The notes under the pieces: model-generated | The model's database searches: none | Seen by the model: the letters and a program-made list of their open reading frames with translations, nothing else | Told to the model about the DNA's origin: nothing | NCBI RefSeq assembly: GCF_937912035.1 | Contig: NZ_CALDPF010000031.1 | Span: 1-64,000, forward strand | Reading direction: 5' to 3' | From: an uncultured Bacteroides sp. | Lineage (GTDB): Bacteria; Bacteroidota; Bacteroidia; Bacteroidales; Bacteroidaceae | DNA: 64,000 nucleotides | In this document: positions 45,263 to 54,307 of the stretch, piece by piece | How positions within the stretch are numbered: the stretch's first letter is position 1 | Layout of the letters: the number at the start of each line of letters is the position of its first letter | Position numbers and translations under genes: made by a program

Positions 45263-46234
45263 ATGGAAGAAAATACAACTTCAACAAAGCCTTTCTATTT
45301 CCCAAAAGAAAATAAGTCCATTGTCTCTATAATTGGTATTGGAGGTGGAGCCGGAAGGATAGTAAATGAAATGCAGTCTTATGAATTCTTAAAACGATAT
45401 TTATACGTGTTTGGCATGAACAGAAAAGAAATGGAAGAACTGTCATTGCCGCATAAATATCTTATAGGTACTGACGGACTGGGAAGTGGAAAAAATAAAA
45501 GATTTGCTGAGTCGGAATGTAAAAAGACATTACAAGGTTTGGATAAAATTATAAGTGAAATTGTATCATGTTTTATCGTATGTTTGGGAGGAGGTACCGG
45601 TGAGGGTTGCATAAAAACTTTTCTTCAGAAATCTGTTGAAATGGGAACCAAGATAAAATTGCTTGTTGTCACATTGCCTCATTCATCAGAAGGTATTGAG
45701 AAAAGGAGAAACGCTTTAGATTTATTACATAGTCTGGAAGAACTGATAGATGGAATCTTTGTGGTAGATTATGATGCTTTACCATGCGATACAATATCCG
45801 GATTGTTTAAGGAAGGGAATAGGAGAGTGATTGAGTTTGTTAAAAATCTTATAGGTTCAATCGTTAACCGTGGCATACTATGTTTTGATATTTATGATGT
45901 GGGTACATTTTTAAAATATAATTCCGATACCAGGTATGTCGAATATTTCTCACTATTAGGTGATATAAACTATTTAAGACAAGAGTCAAGTAATTTATCT
46001 AAGTATCTTCCTTCAAAATATAGTTCTGATGATGATATTTCAAATATGATTCTTTTGATCACTTTTAATAATAATGATACTGATGATGGTACGGTCGGAA
46101 TTTTCTTGGATGAGACTGTTCATGGTATTATACAGAATTTGAGTAAAGAAAGCAATTTAAAATGGGGAATGTATAATGACTCCAATATAGAGAAAAATAT
46201 TTTCCGACTTGATATATTCACCAAATGTAATTAG
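45263..46234 (+). CDS. Divergent FtsZ/tubulin-like GTPase
   Basis: The protein has 323 residues. T1 loop: SIIGIGGGAGRIVNEM (residues 22-37), like the FtsZ GGGGGNAVN loop. Tubulin signature T4: CLGGGTGEG (107-115). A TLPHSSEGIEKRRNA segment (137-151) matches FtsZ T5/H6, and FVVDYDAL follows. The synergy loop T7 reads GILCFDIYDV (204-213), keeping both acidic residues (Asp209, Asp212) of NxDxxD, with Cys for the leading Asn. GTP binding and polymer-driven hydrolysis are therefore plausible. It lacks the FtsZ C-terminal peptide for FtsA, so it is not the division FtsZ. It is followed 10 nt later by rtcB. Confidence 0.82.
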   Translation: MEENTTSTKPFYFPKENKSIVSIIGIGGGAGRIVNEMQSYEFLKRYLYVFGMNRKEMEELSLPHKYLIGTDGLGSGKNKRFAESECKKTLQGLDKIISEIVSCFIVCLGGGTGEGCIKTFLQKSVEMGTKIKLLVVTLPHSSEGIEKRRNALDLLHSLEELIDGIFVVDYDALPCDTISGLFKEGNRRVIEFVKNLIGSIVNRGILCFDIYDVGTFLKYNSDTRYVEYFSLLGDINYLRQESSNLSKYLPSKYSSDDDISNMILLITFNNNDTDDGTVGIFLDETVHGIIQNLSKESNLKWGMYNDSNIEKNIFRLDIFTKCN

Positions 46235-46244
46235 AGATAATCTT

Positions 46245-47510
46245 ATGAAGATGATAGAAGGATATGATGTAAAGATATTCACAGAGAATATAGAAGATAA
46301 TGCTATAGAACAAATCAGGCAGTTGCTGTCTATAGGTGTATTTAGTGATTGTAAAATTCGCATTATGCCGGATGTTCATGCCGGAGCAGGATGTGTGATA
46401 GGTTTCACAGGGAACCTGGGTGACAAGGTGATTCCTAACATAGTGGGAGTAGATATAGGATGTGGTATGATTGTCAAGCCATTTTCGTGCTGCAATCCTA
46501 TAGACTTCCACGCTTTGAATGAATATATCCTCCATGCTATTCCTTCAGGGCGTGACATTAGGGATGAAAACTATCTGGCATTGCCTGGAAAGTATTCAGA
46601 ACTGTATCAGAATGCAAAGCAATTGATATTGCAGCTACGCTGTTATCGTGAATTGAAGGAAGCTCGTAGATTATATAAATCCATAGGTTCGCTTGGTGGT
46701 GGAAATCATTTTATAGAACTGGACAAAGATGAATCCGGTCTTTATTACCTTGTTGTGCATACCGGAAGCCGCAATTTAGGGAAGCAGGTGGCAGATTTTT
46801 ATCAGAAACTGGCTATTAAATGTCAGTCCGGGTGGGATAATCTTATTGAAGAGAAAAACCGTATAATTGAAGAGTATAAACTTGCCGGACGAAAAGACGA
46901 GTTGCAGGATGTTATCAGAAATCTTCATAAATCATTTAAGCCGCACAAGCTGATCATACCGGAGGATTTATGCTATTTGGAAGGTCAGTTTAGGGAAGAC
47001 TATATGCATGATATGCATATCTGCCAGCGTTGGGCAATGATAAACCGGAAACTGATTGTAAGTTTGATTATGGATTTTATCATTGGAAAAGGTTTTGTTT
47101 CATTTGAAGAGCATTTTCAGTCTTTTGAGAGTGTACACAATTATATTGGTGATGATGATGTAATCAGAAAGGGTGCAATATCGGCAAGACTGGGTGAAAA
47201 ATGTATCATACCATTGAACATGCGTGACGGTTCTTTGATTTGTATTGGAAAAGGCAATGAAGACTGGAACTTCTCAGCTCCTCATGGCGCCGGAAGAATA
47301 ATGAGCCGTACAGATGCTATCAATAAAATCAGTTTGAGTGATTTCAGAGATTCTATGTCAGGCATCTATAGTGAGACTATAACTGAAAAAACAAAAGACG
47401 AATCTCCTATGGTGTATAAACCTAAAGATGAAATCATACAGAATATATTTGATTCAGTTGATATAGAGACTATTATAAGGCCGGTCTTCAATTTCAAGGC
47501 TTCTTATTAA
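46245..47510 (+). CDS. rtcB: RtcB-type RNA-splicing ligase
   Basis: I start this at the ATG at 46245 (421 residues); an upstream in-frame TTG at 46209 overlaps the FtsZ-like gene. Metal and guanylate motifs are all present: MPDVHAGAGCVIG (41-53), VDIGCGM (69-75), GGGNHFIE (151-158), HTGSRNLG (172-179) and the guanylated His in SAPHGAGRIMSR (His347). RtcB joins 2',3'-cyclic phosphate or 3'-phosphate RNA ends to 5'-OH ends using GTP and Mn2+. In this context it probably repairs or joins a particular RNA. No archease gene is next to it. Confidence 0.93.
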   Translation: MKMIEGYDVKIFTENIEDNAIEQIRQLLSIGVFSDCKIRIMPDVHAGAGCVIGFTGNLGDKVIPNIVGVDIGCGMIVKPFSCCNPIDFHALNEYILHAIPSGRDIRDENYLALPGKYSELYQNAKQLILQLRCYRELKEARRLYKSIGSLGGGNHFIELDKDESGLYYLVVHTGSRNLGKQVADFYQKLAIKCQSGWDNLIEEKNRIIEEYKLAGRKDELQDVIRNLHKSFKPHKLIIPEDLCYLEGQFREDYMHDMHICQRWAMINRKLIVSLIMDFIIGKGFVSFEEHFQSFESVHNYIGDDDVIRKGAISARLGEKCIIPLNMRDGSLICIGKGNEDWNFSAPHGAGRIMSRTDAINKISLSDFRDSMSGIYSETITEKTKDESPMVYKPKDEIIQNIFDSVDIETIIRPVFNFKASY

Positions 47511-47604
47511 AAGTTTTTTTTGAAAAAAGTTCCTGTAAAATGAAATTTATTGACCGGAATGAGTATAATTGTATAAAACGTGAAAATAATAAGATTGAAA
47601 GATT

Positions 47605-48237
47605 ATGTTTAAAGAAAGTTTTATAAAGAAGAATTTGTCAGAAGAAAAGCCCTCCAAGAAACTTTTATACATACACGGACTGTCCTCTTCAGGTATGTCC
47701 GCTACAGCAGGAACTTTACGAAAACTTTTACCCGAATATGAGGTTTTATCTCCGGATCTGCCAGTAAATCCACAAGAAGCTTTTTCTATGCTGAAAGAAC
47801 TATGCGAAATAGAGCATCCGGATATTATTGTCGGAACATCCATGGGAGGAATGTTCACACAGTTACTAAAGGGATATAAAAGGATATTGGTCAATCCAGC
47901 TTTCCATGTCTCTGAGTTTATGCGTACCATAATCGGCACACAGGAGTTTCTCAATCCACGTCAAGATGGAGAAACTCATTTTGAAATAACTCCTGAACTG
48001 TGCGATGCCTATCAGAAACTAGAATCCTGTCAGTTTGAGAATATTACGGACTTTGACAGAAAATATACCTATGCCTTGTTTGGGAAAAATGACACTCTCG
48101 TAAACGGGTTTGATGAATATACTTCTCATTATGATAATGCCATATGGTTTGATGGAGGACACCGTCTGGATAATACGGTTATAGAGAATATTCTTATACC
48201 ATTGATAAAAGGAGAATCTGTATGGAAGACTTATTGA
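47605..48237 (+). CDS. YqiA-like alpha/beta hydrolase
   Basis: The protein has 210 residues. The oxyanion-hole region is LLYIHGLSSSGMSATAG near residue 20, the nucleophile elbow is IIVGTSMGGMFTQLL near residue 73, the acid is FGKNDTLVNGF and the base is FDGGHRLDN near residue 195, so the Ser-Asp-His triad is complete. Size and motif shapes match the YqiA/UPF0227 esterase family; the substrate is unknown. It overlaps the next gene by 16 nt, so it is made with the PD-(D/E)XK nuclease. The 94-nt gap from rtcB leaves cotranscription with rtcB likely but unproven. Confidence 0.78.
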   Translation: MFKESFIKKNLSEEKPSKKLLYIHGLSSSGMSATAGTLRKLLPEYEVLSPDLPVNPQEAFSMLKELCEIEHPDIIVGTSMGGMFTQLLKGYKRILVNPAFHVSEFMRTIIGTQEFLNPRQDGETHFEITPELCDAYQKLESCQFENITDFDRKYTYALFGKNDTLVNGFDEYTSHYDNAIWFDGGHRLDNTVIENILIPLIKGESVWKTY

Positions 48238-49526
48238 AACAAATATGCAAAATATCTGAAAAATATATTAACCGGGAGCTTCTATCCGGTGAGTATTATA
48301 ATATATTTCAGGTAATTGATATGACATCAAATGAAACGGGCGTGCATTCTGCTTTTATCGCTGATCTTCTTAATCCTAAAGGAAGACACAGGATGGGAGA
48401 TGCTTTTCTGAAGCTGTTTCTTGAAATGGATGTCTTTAAGAATATGAATTTCGAATCGGCTAATGCTATAGTTGAGCGTGAAAAGTATATTGGAGAAGTC
48501 ACAGATGAAACAGGCGGTCGCATAGATATACATATAATGGATTCTTCCGGAAAATGTATAATTATCGAAAATAAAATTTATGCATCAGACCAGAATAATC
48601 AGATAAGGCGATATTATAATTATGCCGAAAGCCTGAAAACAGAGTATAGGTTGATATATCTGTCATTATTCGGTGACGTTCACGATGAAGATAAGACAAC
48701 CGGTAATGATAAAAACAAGAAACAGTTAGTGCAAAGTGTAAACTATCATATCCTTTCATATGAAAAGGATATATTGCAATGGCTTGAGAAATGCAAGAGT
48801 AAGGTTGAGGTGTCCGGCAGGCCTATGATATGCGAAGCTATAAATCATTATATTAATTTAGTAAAATATCTTACCAACCAGACTATGCATAGTGAAATGA
48901 AAAAAGAACTTGAACAGTTGATACTTGGCAATAATGAGTATATCAGAAATATTTCTACACTGAAAAAAGCAATAGAACTAAGTGAAATATCTTTACAGAA
49001 ACAGTTCTGGAATAATCTTAGGAAAAAGATGGAAGGTAAAGGCTATAAAGTAGCTCCTGCCCCTAAAAACAGCAATTATATTATTGCTTCTGATGATATG
49101 GTAGAAAACTATTATAGAAACAACAGGGACAATCACTACGGATTTGAGTTTAAAATAGGAGATTATAAAGATTCTGATATTTTATATGCTGTCAGAATGC
49201 ATACTCCTGTAAAATGCGGCTTTCTTGCCAGAAAGAAAAATATTGAGAATACCGGAAATGGAAAGTGTGACTACGTTCCAATAACAGATTACAAGGACTA
49301 TGATGATTTGATGGCGAACTTTAAAATGTCTTTTTATGAGAAAGACCAGCGTGGATGGTATCTGGCCTATGGAAATCTCCATAAGAAATTTAACTTTAGG
49401 AATATGGACAGCGAGACATTGGAGAATCTTATATCGCTGGATGAAAGTCTGGATAATGTAGTGGAAAGGATATGTTCTGACATTGATGCAATGAGCGAAA
49501 TTCTTAATACACTTCGCAAATCATAA
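48222..49526 (+). CDS. PD-(D/E)XK nuclease-family protein (PDDEXK_4-like)
   Basis: The protein has 434 residues. The N-terminal helix has ETGVHSAFIADLLNPKGRH (37-55), typical of this family. The active site follows: GGRIDIHIMD (Asp102), then CIIIENKIYASDQNNQIRRY with Glu116-x-Lys118 and a Gln that completes the motif. The C-terminal half is helical with FEFKIGDYKDSDILYAVRMH. Such proteins are common next to defence and restriction genes and likely cut DNA. It is translationally overlapped with the hydrolase upstream. It closes the accessory island, after which ordinary transporter genes resume. Confidence 0.83.
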   Translation: MEDLLKQICKISEKYINRELLSGEYYNIFQVIDMTSNETGVHSAFIADLLNPKGRHRMGDAFLKLFLEMDVFKNMNFESANAIVEREKYIGEVTDETGGRIDIHIMDSSGKCIIIENKIYASDQNNQIRRYYNYAESLKTEYRLIYLSLFGDVHDEDKTTGNDKNKKQLVQSVNYHILSYEKDILQWLEKCKSKVEVSGRPMICEAINHYINLVKYLTNQTMHSEMKKELEQLILGNNEYIRNISTLKKAIELSEISLQKQFWNNLRKKMEGKGYKVAPAPKNSNYIIASDDMVENYYRNNRDNHYGFEFKIGDYKDSDILYAVRMHTPVKCGFLARKKNIENTGNGKCDYVPITDYKDYDDLMANFKMSFYEKDQRGWYLAYGNLHKKFNFRNMDSETLENLISLDESLDNVVERICSDIDAMSEILNTLRKS

Positions 49527-49599
49527 AATATCTGTCATTATCCCTTTTCACAAAAAGAATTCTCTCCCACAAATATTCTCTTTATAGAGATATTGTTAT

Positions 49600-49607
49600 T
49601 ACCTTTG
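49600..49607 (+). promoter_or_regulatory. -7 box of the second AAE transporter
   Basis: TACCTTTG matches TAnnTTTG, 52 nt before the ATG at 49660. The -33 region is not clear. Confidence 0.5.
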
Positions 49608-49659
49608 CCCCCCGTAATTCAAAATCTATGAAAATTTAATACAATAAAAAACTATAATT

Positions 49660-51345
49660 ATGGAATTGATTGAAAACCTGTTTATGGGTTATCCCAATTT
49701 ATGGGGAGGGGGAGTGGCGCACTCCGTACTTATCTTGTCGCTGGTAATAACGATAGGTATTGCGCTTGGTAAGGTAAAGGTGGCCGGTGTTTCTTTAGGT
49801 ATCACATGGATACTTTTCGTCGGAATTATCTTCGGACATTTCAATATGAATCTCGATGAACACCTGCTTCATTTTCTCAAGGAGTTCGGACTTATTCTGT
49901 TTGTCTATTCTATAGGTCTGCAGGTCGGTCCAGGTTTCTTTTCCGCATTCAAGAAAGGAGGCCTTACACTTAATATGGTGGCTATGACCGTTGTTTTCTC
50001 TGGTGTGATTCTTGCAATAGTGCTTCATTTTGTTTCAGGTGTACCAATTACCACTATGGTGGGTATACTTTCCGGTGCCGTAACAAATACGCCTGGACTT
50101 GGTGCCGCGCAACAGGCAAACAGCGACCTTAACGGTGTTGATGCTCCCGAAATAGCATTAGGTTATGCTGTGGCATATCCGCTTGGTGTAATAGGTTGTA
50201 TCCTTTCTCTCTGGGGTTTGAGATATATTCTTCGCGTTAAGCTTGACACGGAAGAAACTGCTGCCAAACGCGGTTTGGGACATCTTCAGGAACTGACTGT
50301 ACGCCCTGTTACTATCGAGATACACAATGAGTCAGTAATAGGAAAGAAACTTCGTGATATACATCCTCTTGTAAAGAGATATTTCGTTGTTTCACACATA
50401 TATCATGCAGATACAGGAACAGTGGAAATGGCAGGTGCCGATACTGTATTGAATTTGAATGACAAGATTCTTCTTACATCTGCTCCGGTTGATATTGATG
50501 CCATAACAGTATTTCTTGGCTGTCAGGTAGAGATGAACTGGGACAATGAAGAAGCCGACCTTGTAACTAGAAGTGTCGTTATAACCCGTTCGGAAGTAAA
50601 CGGCAAGATGCTTTCCCAGCTTAAGATAAGAAACAGTTTTGGAGCGAATGTTATCAGAGTAAACCGTTCAGGTGTGGATCTGGTGGCTTCACCTAATCTG
50701 CAGCTTCAGATTGGCGACCGTGTGATGATTGTCGGTAGCGAGCTGGCTGTAGGTCAGACAGAAAAGGTTCTCGGTAACTCCTTGAAGCAACTTAATCATC
50801 CTAATCTTATTCCTATATTCCTTGGTATAGCTTTGGGATGTATTCTTGGTAGTATCCCTTTTGTTTTCCCGGGTATCCCTCAGCCTGTTAAGTTAGGTTT
50901 GGCAGGAGGTCCGCTTATTGTGTCTATATTGATCAGCCGTTTTGGCCCTCAGTACAAGCTGATAACTTATACCACTATGAGTGCCAATCTAATGGTCCGC
51001 GAGATAGGTCTTTCATTATTCCTTGCCTGTGTAGGTTTGGGAGCCGGAGCCGGATTTGTTGACACTATAGTTCATCGTGGAGGATATGTATGGATAGGAT
51101 ATGGAGTCATTATCACTGTAGTGCCTTTGATTATTGCCGGACTTGTCGGACGTTATGTCTTCAAACTCAATTATTATACGCTGATAGGTGTCTTGTCTGG
51201 AGCTACTACCAATCCGCCTGCACTTGCATTTTCTAACGACCAGACGTCGTGCGATGCGCCGGCAGTAGGTTATGCCACTGTCTATCCGCTCACTATGTTC
51301 CTTCGCGTGCTAACGGCACAATTGCTTATTCTTTCTCTGGCATAA
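49660..51345 (+). CDS. Putative transporter, AAE family (paralogue)
   Basis: This 561-residue membrane protein has the same layout as the gene at 15664-17325: an N-terminal membrane half with LILFVYSIGLQVGPGFFSAF and GAVTNTPGLGAAQQA, two central RCK-C domains, and a C-terminal membrane half with GLSLFLACVGLGAGAGF and GATTNPPALAFSND. Substrate unknown. The two copies differ throughout, so they are old paralogues rather than a recent duplication. It is followed 81 nt later by an MFS transporter with its own promoter. Confidence 0.88.
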   Translation: MELIENLFMGYPNLWGGGVAHSVLILSLVITIGIALGKVKVAGVSLGITWILFVGIIFGHFNMNLDEHLLHFLKEFGLILFVYSIGLQVGPGFFSAFKKGGLTLNMVAMTVVFSGVILAIVLHFVSGVPITTMVGILSGAVTNTPGLGAAQQANSDLNGVDAPEIALGYAVAYPLGVIGCILSLWGLRYILRVKLDTEETAAKRGLGHLQELTVRPVTIEIHNESVIGKKLRDIHPLVKRYFVVSHIYHADTGTVEMAGADTVLNLNDKILLTSAPVDIDAITVFLGCQVEMNWDNEEADLVTRSVVITRSEVNGKMLSQLKIRNSFGANVIRVNRSGVDLVASPNLQLQIGDRVMIVGSELAVGQTEKVLGNSLKQLNHPNLIPIFLGIALGCILGSIPFVFPGIPQPVKLGLAGGPLIVSILISRFGPQYKLITYTTMSANLMVREIGLSLFLACVGLGAGAGFVDTIVHRGGYVWIGYGVIITVVPLIIAGLVGRYVFKLNYYTLIGVLSGATTNPPALAFSNDQTSCDAPAVGYATVYPLTMFLRVLTAQLLILSLA

Positions 51346-51352
51346 ATGTGTA

Positions 51353-51387
51353 TTTGTTTCCTAAATGCAAGAAAATGTGTATCTTTG
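51353..51387 (+). promoter_or_regulatory. Promoter of the MFS gene
   Basis: TTTG at 51353-51356 and TATCTTTG at 51380-51387 are 23 nt apart, 40 nt before the ATG. Confidence 0.6.
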
Positions 51388-51426
51388 CATAGTTTTTTCG
51401 AAAAATGATAAATAAATATACATAAA

Positions 51427-52803
51427 ATGACACAACAGGTAAAGAAAAAGTTAAACGATTCGTGGGGCATGCGTTGGGGTGCTCTGGCAATTGTGGCCTT
51501 CACAATGATGGCTGCATATTATGTAAATGATGTGGTTGCGCCTCTTAAGAGTATGCTAGAGGCATCACCGTCTGAAAACGGTCTTGGATGGACCAGTAGT
51601 GATTTCGGTATCTACACTGGAGCCTACAGCTTTCTGAATGTATTCTGCCTTATGCTAATATGGGGAGGACTGATTCTTGACAGATTCGGTATACGTTTCA
51701 CAGGAAAGTTGGCTACCATACTTATGGTGGTAGGTACCGGACTTGAATATTATGCCATGACAAGCATGGTTGGAACTGCCGATACAATCCTTGGTTATAA
51801 GGCCGATGTCTTTGTAGCTTCTGCCGGATATTCGGTGTTTGGAGTGGGAGCCGAAGTTGCAGGTATCACTGTTACAAAGATGATTGCCAAATGGTTCCGT
51901 GGTAAGGAAATGGCGACAGCTATGGGTGTTCAGGTCGCACTGGCACGTGTCGGTTCACAGGCCGCATACGCTGTAGCTATCCCTGTGGCACGTTCGTTCG
52001 AGCTTACAACACCGGTTCTTATTGGTCTTGTGTGTCTCGTTGGCGGTATGATAGCATTCTTCTCATTTTCTGTTCTTGACAAAAAGCTTGACACTCAGAT
52101 GGAAGAAATCAAGGACGAATCTTCTGACGACGAAAAGTTCTCTTTCAAGGATGTGGCAACAATACTTTCAAATCCCGGATTCTGGCTTATTGCCTTGCTT
52201 TGCGTATTGTTCTATTCTTGTGTATTCCCGTTCCAGAAATTCGCATCAGAACTTATGATTACAAAATACGGTATCGATGAAAATGTAGCCGGATTCTTTG
52301 CTGGTCTTCCTGCCCTGGGTGCCTTGATTCTGACACCGGTATTTGGAGGAATGGTCGACAGACGTGGAAAGGCTGCATCAATCATGATGTTCGGAGCTGC
52401 TATGCTGATATTTGTTCATTTCGTCTATGCATTACCTTTCGTTACAGGTTCATATATAGCCATTATCCTTATGATAGTTCTGGGTATAGCATTCTCGCTC
52501 GTACCTTCAGCAATGTGGCCTTCGGTTGCAAAGATATTCCCGGCTCACCAGCTTGGAACAGCATACGCGCTTATCTTCTTTATCCAGAACATCGGTCTTT
52601 GGGGAGTGCCGACTCTTATCGGTTTTGTTCTTGATAATTATTGTATCACCGGAAAGACAGCTTCAGGCACTAATTTATACGATTACACACTCCCTATGTG
52701 TATTTTCACAGGTTTTGCCGTACTTTCTTTACTGGTAGCGTTTGCTCTTAAGATTGCCGACAAGAAGTTCGGATATAAGCTTGAAGAATCAAATATAAAA
52801 TAA
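51427..52803 (+). CDS. Major facilitator superfamily transporter
   Basis: This 458-residue protein with about 12 transmembrane segments has an MFS loop 2/3-like motif in GGLILDRFGIRFTGK near residue 79 and its repeat in GGMVDRRGKAASIM in the second half, separated by a charged cytoplasmic loop (TQMEEIKDESSDDEKFSFKD). It should be a secondary transporter in the inner membrane. The sequence does not let me name the substrate; nitrate/oxalate-type and dipeptide-type MFS groups are both possible. It ends at a strong hairpin. Confidence 0.85.
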   Translation: MTQQVKKKLNDSWGMRWGALAIVAFTMMAAYYVNDVVAPLKSMLEASPSENGLGWTSSDFGIYTGAYSFLNVFCLMLIWGGLILDRFGIRFTGKLATILMVVGTGLEYYAMTSMVGTADTILGYKADVFVASAGYSVFGVGAEVAGITVTKMIAKWFRGKEMATAMGVQVALARVGSQAAYAVAIPVARSFELTTPVLIGLVCLVGGMIAFFSFSVLDKKLDTQMEEIKDESSDDEKFSFKDVATILSNPGFWLIALLCVLFYSCVFPFQKFASELMITKYGIDENVAGFFAGLPALGALILTPVFGGMVDRRGKAASIMMFGAAMLIFVHFVYALPFVTGSYIAIILMIVLGIAFSLVPSAMWPSVAKIFPAHQLGTAYALIFFIQNIGLWGVPTLIGFVLDNYCITGKTASGTNLYDYTLPMCIFTGFAVLSLLVAFALKIADKKFGYKLEESNIK

Positions 52804-52836
52804 TCTTCAGAATAAGTTCTGGAGTTTTACAAAATA

Positions 52837-52892
52837 AAATCCTGCTTCAGTTGTTCTTTATCCAAAAGAAACTGTAAGCAGGATTTTCTTTT
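52837..52892 (+). terminator. Intrinsic terminator after the MFS gene
   Basis: AAAATCCTGCTT pairs with AAGCAGGATTTT, with an inner TTCTTT/AAAGAA extension, followed by CTTTTTT. It lies between convergent genes and may work both ways. Confidence 0.87.
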
Positions 52893-52962
52893 TTCCGGTC
52901 AATAATGTTTGCCCGGAGATTTTTATTATAGTATTAATGTTGGGTGGTTTTTTCGCTTTTTG

Positions 52963-53682
52963 TTATTTTATTTCTATAATGCGTGAGTCATAGTAGCATA
53001 AAAACATTTCTCCGTCCGCTGTACGGTCGTTCTGTACAGTAGGAACAGACTTATATCTTCTGACAGTGAGTTTATATTTACCTTTTTCAGGCAAACTTTG
53101 GAATACGAATCCTTTTCCGTCTTCAGTCACTTCGCCAAAATGCTGCAGATACTGTCTTTTGTTGGCTTTTTCAAGCATAATCTCCATTGTCTCGTCAGCA
53201 GCTTTAGCAGCACCTTTCCAGTTCACCGCTTTTCCTGCCTCCAGAGTCTTTAGTTCCTCTGGCAATATCAGAGCCAGTGAATTGTCCTTTGCAAGTTTGT
53301 TGGTCAGTATCTTGTCCTTGAAACGAACAAATGAAAATTCGGCCTCTTTCACGTTGTTGTCCAGCTTTAAAGAATAACTGTATGCCACTGTATGGAATTT
53401 ATCCAGTCTGTTATAGTTCATGTTTTTTCCGTTTACAGTGATTTTCTGTTCTCCTGTCATTTTCACAGGTTTCAGAAAGTCATTTCTCTCTTTTGAGAAT
53501 GCGGCGTATGCCACGGTTTCACCATTATTACCCACTGCCAGCATGTAATTCTGAAACAGAGGAGCATCGCCCAGGTCTTTCGAATCTTCCTGCTCGCACG
53601 ATGTCAGATTCAGCCCGGTAGTAGTTAATAAGCATAACATCATCACCGAGCTGAAAACTCTTTTGGTAATTGATTTCATCAT
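52963..53682 (-). CDS. Putative lipoprotein of unknown function, 239 residues
   Basis: The N-terminus is a signal peptide with a lipobox (MMLCLLTTTGLNLTSCEQ; Cys near residue 29). The mature protein is strand-rich, with repeated short beta segments such as YSYSLKLDNNVKEAEFSFVRF and GKYKLTVRRYKSV, and ends in CYYDSRIIEIK. I do not recognise a family. It should be anchored in the inner leaflet of the outer membrane or displayed on the surface. It is followed on the minus strand by the MFS-side terminator and preceded by another small lipoprotein gene. Confidence 0.7.
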   Translation of the reverse strand: MMKSITKRVFSSVMMLCLLTTTGLNLTSCEQEDSKDLGDAPLFQNYMLAVGNNGETVAYAAFSKERNDFLKPVKMTGEQKITVNGKNMNYNRLDKFHTVAYSYSLKLDNNVKEAEFSFVRFKDKILTNKLAKDNSLALILPEELKTLEAGKAVNWKGAAKAADETMEIMLEKANKRQYLQHFGEVTEDGKGFVFQSLPEKGKYKLTVRRYKSVPTVQNDRTADGEMFLCYYDSRIIEIK

Positions 53683-53689
53683 AATTTAA

Positions 53690-53752
53690 ATAGTTTAGTT
53701 AAGTCTGGTTTAGTTTTAAAAAATGCAGTTTAGTTAAGTTTAGTCTAGTTCC
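53690..53752. repeat. TTTAGTTAAG-type direct repeats
   Basis: The gap between two lipoprotein genes contains two copies of AGTTTAGTTAAGT (about 53695 and 53726) and several shorter GTTTAG and TCTAGTT relatives. This low-complexity stretch lies directly upstream of the 239-residue lipoprotein on the minus strand. Confidence 0.5.
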
Positions 53753-53755
53753 TTT

Positions 53756-54148
53756 TTATTTTTCGGTTCCTGTCTCAGGTTCCAGTTCCAGATTTATTAT
53801 AGTATTATCCCATTTGAACATCTTTCCCGTACCAAGGTCAACCAGGAATCCGGGCCAGAAAAGAATGTTCCATAAAGAAGAAGGATTGAATGCCGTTTCC
53901 AGCATGAAAGGAGTAGGAGAGTATCCGGCTTTTCGTGCAATCAGCTGTTTGTCCGAAACCTTCTTTTTTATTTTAGTGGTCACCATGTTTTCTTTTTCCA
54001 CTTCAGCAATTTTTATATTAGTCTCCGCATCATATATTTTGGTTCCGTTTGGAGCCATGAACGTGACGTTCTGTTTCGATGCGGTAAAAACAGTACAGCA
54101 TGACGACAAAGCTGTAGCCGTAATAATAGTCAATAATGTTTTTTTCAT
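53756..54148 (-). CDS. Small putative lipoprotein, 130 residues
   Basis: The start MKKTLLTIITATALSSCC has a lipobox with two adjacent Cys. The mature part opens with VTFMAPNGTKIYDAETNIKIAEV, resembling a PEGA-like or carboxypeptidase-regulatory-like beta fold, and later has FNPSSLWNILFWPGFLVDLGTGKMFKWD, a hydrophobic loop seen in many small Bacteroidetes lipoproteins. Function unknown. It is 73 nt upstream of the 239-residue lipoprotein on the same strand and could share its transcript. Confidence 0.7.
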   Translation of the reverse strand: MKKTLLTIITATALSSCCTVFTASKQNVTFMAPNGTKIYDAETNIKIAEVEKENMVTTKIKKKVSDKQLIARKAGYSPTPFMLETAFNPSSLWNILFWPGFLVDLGTGKMFKWDNTIINLELEPETGTEK

Positions 54149-54307
54149 GATTTGTTTGGCTATATTTTTGTTTCTTAGTGCAAAGATATATAGATTTTTC
54201 AGGATGATAATGACATTATAATGTACAATATGCGAGCGTTATATGCTGATTATCAGTGTTTTGATAATTTGTATGATGTACAAAACAGAAAATGCCTGTA
54301 TTATCTT

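Noticed and set aside
39087..49526. Prophage or integrative element
   Set aside because: No integrase, relaxase, capsid, terminase, tRNA target or flanking repeats were found.
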